Shown: positions 47,201 to 59,200 of the stretch, one piece after another
Layout of the letters: each line of letters opens with the position of its first letter
How positions within the stretch are numbered: the first letter of the stretch is position 1
Assembly: GCF_026151205.1 (NCBI RefSeq)
Contig: NC_087074.1
Coordinates: 14,097,167 to 14,161,166 of the forward strand
Length of the DNA: 64,000 bases
Reading direction: 5' to 3'
Source: Bolinopsis microptera
Lineage: Eukaryota > Ctenophora > Tentaculata > Lobata > Bolinopsidae
The notes under the pieces: generated by a model
Told to the model about the DNA's origin: nothing
The model's database searches: none
The model's input: the letters and a program-made list of their open reading frames with translations, nothing else
Program-made: the position numbers and the translations under genes

Positions 47201-50200
47201 GTCAAGATGGGGGAGCTGGAGGTTCATTTATATGTGGATCATACAATTATTATGCGTTTTTATCAGTCATCATCGTCCAGGAAAGCAAAGTTCGAGGCTG
47301 CTCTGGCTTCCATGTCATGGAGGATACCCCCAATTGAGATACGAGATGTTGGTCGAGACCCTCTGGGGTCATCTGTCTTCGGATCAAGACGCTCGTCCAT
47401 GGTCGGTTCTCGTTCCTCTACTGTAGTAAGCACCTTTCCTCTATTTTCCTGATCTCGTGTGTACTACATCTGGTATCTTAAGGGGGTGGGAGGGGGCGGG
47501 GGGAGCGTTTGACTGTATCTTTGTATCTTTATCATAAATCTTTATTCTTTGTGTTCTACTTGTACCTTTTTAGAAATTATGTGTGTTAGTAGCTACCTTT
47601 GGTTAAAAATTACAGCTGTTTATTTATCTCAGAAATTGTACTCTAAAGCTTTGTTTTCAGTCAAGTAATCCGTCTGCAAACCTAAAGAAGAAAAGTTACC
47701 AGTTCTTCTCAAAACGGGCTCAGTACCAGAACAAAATTGTGGCCCTGAAGACTGTTCTTCCTCAGTACATGACCATCAATCGGGCTCTAATGATCGAGAT
47801 GAAAAACGTAAGTTTATTTAACTCTAAGAGATGTGAATAAAGGACGAAGTAGAAGACTCCACTCATCACTAGCATACCTTTTAGTCTACAATAAATATTC
47901 TTTATAGATACTACACAGAAGGAAATACTCTCAAAGGAATATGACTTGATAATATCTATTGCACAATTCCTGTTGCCATGTAACAACTTGTATTTCTCAA
48001 AGCTCTATTGATCCTAGTTGAAAGAAATGAGAAACGAAAACCTGCTGACTGTTTACGGCTGTACGATCGATAATGACATTTGCTTTCTGGTTACTGAGTA
48101 CTGCAGCAAGGGGTCTCTACAGGTGATTTGGTATTTGTTAACCCTTCCTTTAACACTCTGTCATGTGCGAGGTATTGAAGGTGGTTTTTATTTTTATAGT
48201 ATTCAAATTGAGATAAATATTTGTCAATGAGTAATTATTTCAGGATTTATTGGAAAACGACGATGTCAAGTTGGATGATATGTTAAAGTTCAGTTTGATA
48301 AACGATCTAGCAAAGGTAATATTTTAGTAATAGTTATTAATAGTTAGGTACTAGTAACAGGACTACAATCCACTAAATGAAATTACATTTCTTCTAAAAA
48401 CCATATAAAATAAACATTTTCGAATCTGCATTAATTTCATTTTAATTTTATAATTGTTCATATGTCGTGCTCAAATGAGTCCAAGCTTCTATGTTCCTTG
48501 ATAATAAAGAAGTCTTCACTGCTGAGACTGCGATTATGAACTTCCCTCACTGTTTTACAGACGAATTCTGCCAATGTTCCGTCTGGCATGCAATTGTATC
48601 AAACTTTTCATATCAACAGCTTAGTAATAAGGGCAAGGATTCATCTTATTCCTCGAATTTACTCATTGCATTACTGATTCAACCTTTCGGGCTCAACCAT
48701 TTCGGGCGCAACCTTCTCATCCTCCCCCTCCTCCTCCCCCTCCTCCTCGGATTCACTAGCGATATATCGATGCCAACAGAAAAAGCTCTGTAGAAAGTTA
48801 GGAGTCGGCAGTCTCTCTGGGCTTGGAGAAAGTTCAGGTGATGGAGAATATCCCAATCTCTCAATCCTATCATTAATTCCGTCGATATATTCCGCCATCA
48901 GCTGCATCTCTATCCAAATCTGGTCCATCATATTGCTGAAGGGTTGCCCCGGGAAGTCTGGATGATCATCAGTAAAGTAGGTTAAACTGGCCAGCTGAAT
49001 TTTAGTTTCCCGGATATCAGTTAAGATCTCATCCTTTATCCACTCGGTGTGTTCCTCTCTAACCACAATCTTTCCAATAGTCTTCCTGGAGCGTCTCTGT
49101 ACAGGGTCCATGTAATCGTCAGTTGTCCGAGTGTTAACTGAGAACTGGCTGCTCCTCCAGTTCAGTCCTGAAACTTTGGAGCCCATTGAAAACCTTCGCA
49201 GGCTTCCCGCAATCGAACCTTTCAGGGATTTGAAGCTTTTCGTAGACTTCGTCTCGGACTTGACCGACTTGGTGTCATCTTCATCATTTTCCTCCAGCAT
49301 GAGAGTAATCTGTGCTCCTAAAGTGTCCTCACTCTCTCCGGCAGCACTATTGACGGTCTCATCCTCTTCTGCTGATGCATCGTCTGCTGTATCTTCCACT
49401 GCCACTTCTGTGGTCGTTCCAGCTGCTTCTGTCACAGCCGTGTCAGTATCGGCCATGACAACTTAGAGGGTCCTTCACTACTGAGAGCTATTGGAAAAAG
49501 CTATTTAGTTTATATTTTAGTGTTTGTGATATATCAGGAACAAAAAAGTTGAATTTGGAAACCTGGTTTTCTATCAAAGGTAATTCATGTTATGTGATAT
49601 AAACAGGCTCCTGGCTCCCAGTATAATTAACGGATAATGGATAATGAATATCCATCTGGACAACATAAACAACCGGAAAAGCTTCTTAACACTAAACAGT
49701 ACACTCAGCAAGACTGACACAACAGTGAATGTAGACACGCTTAAATCTCACTATGCTTACATAACATTCAAAACTGAGATTCAGTCAGATTTGTGTATCC
49801 TAAGGAAAGATTATTGTTTATCAAAGAACGATTTAGAAATCTCTATTCCCTCTCTCACGAGTATGCTTTGTTTTTAAAGATTTTATTTCAGGTTGGCAAT
49901 TTAATAACTTGGCTTACCTTTCCAGGGGATGCGCTTCCTGCAGGCGTCTGTTATCGAGAGTCACGGATACCTAAAATCGTCAAACTGCATCATCAACAAC
50001 CACTTCTCCCTCAAGATATCTGACTTTAGTAGATCTATCTTCATGAGTGATATGGAGCGGCTGAACAGGGCCACGGAAGAGGCAAGGAATGAACGTGAGT
50101 AGCATCTTGACTGAAGTTGTTCAGGAATGAGTGTTCAAGAAGTATGAGTGGAAAATTGGAAATGTAAAGTTTATTTTTCCTTAATAACAAATTGAACCTA

Positions 50201-53200
50201 ATGTTTTATCAGGTCTCGTCTACAGAGCACCGGAGCTGCTTAGAATGCAGTGCATTCCTTGCAAGGGGACTAAAGAAGGTGACATGTACAGCTTTGGAAT
50301 AGTTGTCCACGAGATTCTCGTGAGAGAAGGACCGTTCGGTCTCTCTGACATGAGATGCGATCTGACTGCTACGGAGGTTATAAACCTGGTAACCAAGACT
50401 GCAAGTCAGATCCCTTACCGCCCAGAGTTCCCCTTCTCTAGTGATTCTAAAGTTACTCGGATTATTTCGATGGCTAGAGACGCCTGGACTGAGGAGCCTT
50501 TAGAGCGACCCAACTTCCAGACTATCAGATCAATCCTGAGATCCATCAGGGTGGACGCGTAAGTCTTCCAAAGCGGGGTTTTCAACTATTTTCCCGTTCA
50601 ATTAATTCTTTACTATCTTGAATAGTTACTATATACTTGTCCTTGTAACACACCTGCCAGTAAAAACCTAACTAAACTCAGGTCTGGAGGAATTGTAGAG
50701 AATCTACTGGGAAGAATGGAAAAGTACGCAACAAATTTAGAGGAGTTGGTGGAAGAGAGAACTGCTCAATTACAAGTGGAGAAAAAGAAGACTGATGACC
50801 TTCTAGAATCAATGCTCCCCAAGTATGTGTTCTTTAAAATGGGTCGTATGCCTCGAGAGATTAAAACTGTTTATTTTATCCATAAGGACACGTTCATTTG
50901 AGTTTGAGGATATTGGTAAATATAAGTGACCCTATTAAAAGGCACAGTGTAGGTGACTTTGTCACACTATGAAATTACTTAAACCCTTGATGGTTAGGAT
51001 AATCGTCTCATCCTCTAGGCTAACTTTGTCACATAACGATATCTTAATCAGGTGATAAGATATCGCTTAAATACGGCCGGCACGGAAATGGTTACATTGT
51101 CACACTATAAAAATGTGACGGAGTAAATATGGACCCCTTGCTGCCGTTTTTGACCAAATTTTTGAGTGTCCAGTTGATTGGATGGGTACATATGACCATT
51201 ACCTACATATTTGACGACTTTTTTCGTTAGATGGTGCATTCAGGTTTACTCTGTCACACATTAAAGAAAATATGTGATGAATGTTTAGGGCACCCTGATA
51301 AGCAATGCTGAGTAGTGTAAGTTTATTTGATGGCCTGGAAGTGCTGGGAATTGTTATTATATCATATAGTCGTAAGGAATTAAAACACAGAAGGCACAAC
51401 CAAGCTTACTTTGTCACATAATCTTGATAATATCTGAACATGTGTGAAATTGAACAAATAATGATATACCAGCTTAAACCCCTTATATTATACGTACTAT
51501 GGATCAAACAACACTGCTAGTACCATGCACTGTGCACCAGTCACATAAATCATTATCAGGTGGTAATATGTTAACAGTGTCACAATTAAACTACCGCTAC
51601 ATGGTCAAAAATAGGGTAATTTCGTCACAAACAAATTATTATAACTCTGTTAGCTCCTTGCTGCCAAAATAACTAGTTTATCGAAATTTTGTTGATGATA
51701 AAGTTACATAGTATTCTAATAGAGGTATAGTTCTTCAAAATAGGGGCAAGACATGTTTACTTTGTCACATCAGTTATTATAAGAGTTAGGTAATCTCTCT
51801 CTAAAAGATATTTTTCGTAGTTTGGATCGATTAATACTTTAATATACCTGTAATAAATCCTATGCCAATTTTAACACACTATCTTGATACTGTTGGGGCA
51901 GGGAAAGTTAATTTTGTCACATTTTCAATGTCTTTGACAAATAAATCTAAATTTTAAAAATTGAGTTCTTATGTTCTGGACAATATTCTTCCAATCGTTT
52001 CTGAAAGAATGTTGAATTCTAACAAGAATTGCGCCCGTTGTTTCGTTTTGGCGGACGCTAGATTTCCATTTCACATTTACTATAAATTTAAGTATAAGCT
52101 CCAATCAGCTCACTTCAATCTTCATGATAATAATATTGATAAATTATGCATTAAGTACAGGAAACACTTGAAATTTAGTTCAATTGCCAAAGAACTTAAC
52201 TTGTAAAGCAAATAACTTAAATTGTAAGCAAAGGTAAACTATACTCGTGTACACATCAATACACTACGCGTGCCACGTACAAATTGGGCTTATAACCTAA
52301 TATTATACATTACATCGTATACATTAAAACACTGTTGCGCCGCGCATTCATAGATCACAGGCTATCTATACATCACATCTCCGCAAGCAATCCTCTCGCA
52401 TGCGCGCGGCTTGTTGACATGGTTACTAACGGAAGTAAGGAAGGACTGACGACATATTCAGACCCACCTACGGCAATCTCCAAAATCCACGTTTTTCTGC
52501 AAAAACCTCCATTCGTAACCTTTCACTATTGCCTTTTTTCAAAAGGGTGAAAAGGAAAAAATAGGGGCAAGACATGTTTACTTTGTCACATCAGTTATTA
52601 TAAGAGTTAGGTAATCGTCATCACATTAACATATAATTTTTGTAGTTTGGATTGATTTATATAGGTAATAAAGCAGCCTATGCTAATTTTTACACACTAT
52701 CTTGAAATTGTTGGGGCATGAAAAGTTAATTTTGTCACATTTTTAGTGACTTTGACAAATTTAACCTAAAATTGTTAAACTTAAGCTCTGATGTTCTGGA
52801 CAATATTCTAATAGAGGTATAGAATATAGATCTTCAAAATGGGGGCAAGACATGTTTACTTTGTCACATCAGTTATTATAAGAGTTATTATAAGAGACTA
52901 TTTCATTCTATAATGATTGTTTTTAATCTATTTACGATTTCGTATAATTTTTTGTGACAATGTAAACATCAACTGATCTTAACTTGCATCAACTACATTG
53001 TCATCATATAAAATTTTCCCGCCTTTCAAACCAAAATCAGATATAAATTATTCGCCCAAAATTTTAAATTTCATATATTGTGACAGAATTAACCTCATTT
53101 CCCAATAACCAAGTGCCTGTATTAGCTAACTATTCAAAACAACATATTTTAGGGCTATGTTTGGTAGAGCAACCATAAAATAATGAGTTGAAAGGGTTTT

Positions 53201-56200
53201 TAGGACACCTCACAGTAGAATAGAGGTATGGTATCATGAGTGTGACAATGAAATGACTTGCTCTTACCTTTGTAATAAGAGTGAGCTAAAGCTCCATGCT
53301 AAGATAAGTAACATCGTTAGTAACAATCATAACACTCCTCATATCTCAGATTCCACGTTATCTTCCAATGTATGTTACTAGACGTCTTTCCAAATGATAC
53401 TTATTTGAATCGTTATCTATCTGCGTATCCTTTTCATCCTTCCCAATCAATAAGCTGGATATTGACATTGGGGTAAAAGTCCAGTACGTGATAAAATATT
53501 ATTATTCATGTAAATAATGTCCCTCATGATAATAATAGTGTCCGTTCATCACGTTATAGCAAGATTCTTATCGTCAATAAAATATTATTAATCATGTAAA
53601 TAACGTCCCTCATGATAATAATAATGTCTGTTCATCACGTTATAACAAGATTCTCATTGTCAATAATATATTATTAATCATGTAAATAATGTCCCTCATG
53701 ATAATAATAATGTCCGTTCCTCGCGTTATGGACACGTTCATTTGAGTTTGAGGATATTGGTAAATATAAGTGACCCTATTAAAAGGCACAGTGTAGTTGA
53801 CTTTGTCACACTATTGAATTACTTAAACCCTTGATGGTTAGGATAATCGTCTCATCCTCTAGGCTAACTTTGTCACATAACGATATCTTAATCAGGTGAT
53901 AAGATATCGCTTAAATACGGCCGGCACGGAAATGGTTACATTGTCACACTATAAACATGTGACGGAGTAAATATGAACCCCTTGCTGCCGTTTTTGACCA
54001 AATTTTTGAGTGTCCAGTTGATTGGATGGGTACATATGACCATTACCTACATATTTGACGACTTTTTTCGTTATATGGTGCATTCAGGTTTACTCTGTCA
54101 CACATTAAAGAAAATATGTGATGAATGTTTAGGGCACCCTGATAAGCAATGCTGAGTAGTGTAAGTTTATTTGATGGCCTGGAAGTGCTGGGAATTGTTA
54201 TTATATCATATAGTCGTAAGGAATTAAAACACAGAAGGCACAACCAAGCTTATTTTGTCACATAATCTTGATGATATCTGAACATGTGTGAAATTGAACA
54301 AATAATGGTATACCAGCTTAAACCCCTTATATTATACGTACTATGGATCAAACAACACTGCTAGTACCATGCACCAGTCACATAAATCATTATCAGGTGG
54401 TAATATGTTAACAGTGTCACAATTAAACTACCGCTACATGGTCAAAAATAGGGTAATTTCGTCACAAAAAATTATTATAACTCTGTTAGCTCCTTGCTGG
54501 CAAAATAACTAGTTTATCGAAATTTTTTTGATGATAAGGTTACATGGTATTCTAATAGAGGTATAGTTCTTCAAAATAGGGGCAAGACATGTTTACTTTG
54601 TCACATCAGTTATTATAAGAGTTAGGTAATCGTCATCAGATTAAAAGATATTTTTCGTAGTTTGGATCGATTAATACTTTAATATACCTGTAATAAATCC
54701 TATGCCAATTTTAACACACTATCTTGATACTGTTGGGGCAGAAAAAGTTAATTTTGTCACATTTTCAATGTCTTTGACAAATTAATCTAAATCTAGGGGC
54801 AAGACATGTTTACTTTGTCACATCAGTTATTATAAGAGTTAGGTAATCTTCATCAAATTAACATATATTTTTTTGTAGTTTGGATTGATTTATATAGGTA
54901 ATATAGCAGCCTATGCTAATTTTTACACACTATCTTGAAATTTTTGGGGCATGAAAAGTTAATTTTGTCACATTTTTAGTGACTTTGACAAATTTAACCT
55001 AAAATTGTTAAACTTAAGCTCTGATGTTCTGGACAATATTCTAATAGAGGTATAGAATATAGATCTTCAAAATAGGGGCAAGACATGTTTACTTTGTCAC
55101 ATCAGTTATTATAAGAGTTATTATTAGAGACTATTTCATTCTATAATCATTGTTTTTAATCTATTTACGATTTCGTATAATTTTTTGTGACAATGTAAAC
55201 ATCAACTGATCTTAACTTGCATCAACTACATTGTCATCATATAAAATTTTCCCGCCTTTCAAACCAAAATTAGATATAAATAATTCGCCCAAAATTTTAA
55301 ATTTCATATATTGTGACAGAATTAACCTCATTTCCCAATAACCAAGTGCCTGTATAAGCTAAATATTCAAAACAACATATTTTAGGGCTAGGATTGGTAG
55401 AGCAACCATCAAATAATGAGTTGAAAGGGTTTTTAGGACACCTCACAGTAGAATAGAGGTATGGTATCATGAGTGTGACAAAGTTACCTAAATATTGCCT
55501 TGTAACCGTTCGATCCGTGCCCATTAACCAATGTTGTATCATAATTGTTAGATTGACCTAATTTACTATATTTCAGACCAAGGAATGATAATTAGACAAA
55601 TGCAGTTAACTAAGTCACACAAAATGTGACATTTGAAACATTATAGTGCCTAACAACAATAGATTTTCTTTCTGAGCGGTGCATATGGGAGTATGGGTTA
55701 CGTGGCTAATGTTCAGAACTTCTGAACGTGCTAGCTTAATAGATGTCAAAATTAAGCCACTATCGTCAAAAACGCTATTATTTTTGTTTACCAATATCCT
55801 CAAACTCAAATGAACGTGTCCTTATAACAAAATGACGGTCATGAATTGACTGTCATGTATAATATAATATCGTTATGTATCATATTAATCCAATAGTCAT
55901 GATAAATAGTATAACATATTTGTATCATTTCTATCATGTCCCAAATGTCCTATTACCCTCTGAAATACCCCAAATTCCATCAATCCTCATCTGCGTCTGG
56001 TTGTCCGCTGGCCTCTGCATCTTCGTACCGCTTCTTCTTCCCGTCCGCCTGCAGTAACCTCACTGGATTCCTAGTCCTCCCGGATCTCCGAACGGTTAGC
56101 GCCGCATCAGGTGGAGCTACCGGTTACATGACCTCCGAAACACCGTCGTTCACTTGAGGGTGTAGTTCATCTCGCTGGGGTTGTGTCATCGTAGGGCTGT

Positions 56201-59200
56201 CCGGCTCCGGAGCCACCTCACTGCTCACTACTCTCTTGTGCGTTTTCAAGTAGTTGAACCGTCTATCTTTACGCGTGCCTCTACTGTCCTTATCCACTGG
56301 CTCCATCGTGTAAGTATATCCGTCACCCTTGATCACTGTTACTCTGTACGGCTCCGAGTAGCGGGGTGATGTCTTCCCACCTTTATTGCTCCTTGCTTCA
56401 TCCGTGAGCCTATAACGCACCAAGTCGCCTACTTCGTACGGGGTTTTGCAGGGTCCTTCTTTCTCTGCTGATTCCACTCTCTCCTCTTGATATTCGACCA
56501 GGTTTGTTCGTGCTTGCTCAGTCAAAAGTCTGCATTCTTCGTCCCTCTCCTCCAATACAGTTGTTCCGGGCTTCTTCAACTTATCCCTCTCCTGAGCAAT
56601 CATGTCGTCTGGTCGGTTAAAATCCCTGCCAAACAAAAGCCTAGCTGGAGTAAAACCTGTTGTAGCGTTGATCGAGTTGTTGTGGCTCCCTTGTACCAGG
56701 TATAAGGCCTCCGGCCACTTCTCCCCATCGTTCTCGCAAAGGCATCTGATCTGGTTCATTAACTGGTTCTGCCTCTCTACTTGCCCCTGGCTCTGGGGGT
56801 GTCCCGGTGAACCCAACTTGTGTCTGATACCCACTCTTTTACACAGTTCCTCGAACACCTCTGCAATAAAATGTGGACCTCTATCCGATCTCATCTTTTC
56901 CGGGATCCCGAAAAGACTTATCCATCTTTCGACCACTGCATCTGCTGCCGTTTTTGCTCTTGCATCAATGCTCGGTACAAAGATTATGAATCGACTAAAC
57001 ACATCTTGCATTTGGAGGACGTACCTGTATGGATGCTCCCTCGCTGTCTGGAATGGACCAAGAAAATCAAGCATCATCTCCTCCAGAGGTTTTCCGGGTA
57101 TACTCGTCTTGGACACTGGCGCCTTGTTCGGGTTGTTGACGTGTTTGTTCAGACCACACTCTTCACATGCCTGAACGTATTGTTCTATGTCTTGCCTCAT
57201 GTTCGGCCACCAAAAGTTATCTCGTGCCCTCTTCCAGGTGCGTGTGTTCCCCATATGAGCCGCTGTAGCACTCCTATGAACAAGATTCATAATTTTGTCC
57301 CTGTACGTCTTAGGAACTATTATCCTGTTCTTTTCCGCTGTTCCGAAAGGGTTGCTTTCCCGCTTCTTTCCCCCGTTGAACCGTAATCTTAATATCCCCT
57401 CTGAGTCGATGAAAATCCTGTCCCTATGCTTCCACATCGCTTTGACTTCCTCATCGTTGCTCCCGCTGGGCTTCCTCCACGATTCTGATTCGCTATTCCC
57501 GGGGTTCAGATCTGTTCCTTTCAAAACCGCCTAACGCATCGTTTGTACTGCTGCGTCATTGCTCTGCTCGCTCAGGATCTGTTCTCGACTGACAGTTATC
57601 GCCTCCTCGCCTCCAGCGGTCATCACGACAAACACTTCGCTACGGTCTTTCACAGCTACATTTCCGTCACATTTGACCCGTGAAAGGTAATCAGCTATTC
57701 TCATCTCTGGGCTTTTCCCTTTCTTATGAGTGACTTTCATGTCAAACTGCTGAATCAGGTCTAACCAACGTCCCCTTCTCCCCGTCTCATTCTCCGGTTC
57801 AAGTGAACGGAGCCAACTCAGTGCTTGGTGGTCCGTAATCAGGTTGAACTGCTTGCCTAGATACACTCTGAACTTCACTACCGCCTTAACCATCGCCAAC
57901 AACTCCTTCTCGGTAGCTGAGTATCCCTGTTCTGCTTCGGATAACGCGTGGTGGTAGAATGCCACAGGCTTCAGGGTATCCGGTGCTTCCATGCACCTCT
58001 GTGCCAGCATGGCTCCCGCTGCCATTTGACTACAGTCTGTTACTAAGGTGAATGGCTTATCCATGTCGGGCAAACTCAACGACACTGCGTCCGCAATCAA
58101 TTTCTTTATTGTTGAAAATGATTCATTCATTTCCTCCGTCCACTTCAGCCGGGCATACGGCTGGTCCGTGATCGCATTATACAATGGCCTGGCAATCTGT
58201 GACAATCCTGGTAGCCACCTTTGCACGTAGCCAAACGCACATAAAGCCCTTCTGAGCTCTCGTACATTATGAGGGCGCTCTATGCTCCTCAGTTGCTGCA
58301 CTCTCTGTTCGTTTATCTTCACCATGCCTTCTTTGATGGTGCATCCCAAGTAACTGACTTCCCTGACTCCAAACTGGCACTTCTTCGATGCCAAGGCCAG
58401 GCCTGCATCCTTCACCTTTTCCAGCACCTTCTTGAGCCGTTTCATGAATACCTCCCAAGTTTCCCCCAGACTAGGATGTCGTCCAAATAGCACAGTGCAT
58501 CGACGAAGTTTGAACTCCCCAAGATCACTGACATCATCCTTTGGAACGAATATCCCGCACCTTTCAAACCAAACGGGGTTCTTCCTGCAAACTCATAATG
58601 CCCCCATGGTACTACAAATGCCGTTGTCTCCGAATCTTCCTTTCGTAGTGGTAACTGGTGGTATCCCGACTTTGCATCAAGGACTGCAAAGTACTTAGCC
58701 TTCCCCAGCCTGTCCAAAAGATCATCAATGAGCGGTATTGGATGTAAAGTCGCTGTATTTGACTTCTCATTGGTTATCCGATAATCAATCGCCATCCTCA
58801 GGCTCCCGTCTTTCTTGCGTGCACACACTATGGGTGATACCCATTGGCTGTTAGATTCCCTGACTACTCCTTGTTTGAGTAGCTCATCGACGTGTTCCCG
58901 GACTTCATCGGCTAACTCTTTTGACAACCTCCTCGGCTTACTCACTACTGGTGAGCTGTCCTCTTTCAGCCTTATGGTGTGCTCCACACCCACTCTAACA
59001 ATAGGCAGCTCTCCTCCCTTATAGAACACACCTTCATATCTGTTTAGAAGTCCTATTAATTGACCCCTCTTGCTCGGCTCCAGCTCACTGCACACCAACT
59101 CACTCAATTCCGTTGCTTTGCCTTTCTTTGTAGCCCTGGTGAACGCTTTACCCGCATTGTGGTTTGATACCCATACGGTCCCGAGTTCAACTGTAGCAAT

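Noticed and set aside
51199..51399. 66-codon minus ORF repeated at 54043-54243
   Set aside because: The duplication is due to the two copies of the inverted-repeat element. One residue differs, but there is no start context or family signature.
56602..57386. Plus-strand ORFs of 188-190 codons
   Set aside because: They are antisense to the integrase frame, which has full catalytic motifs.
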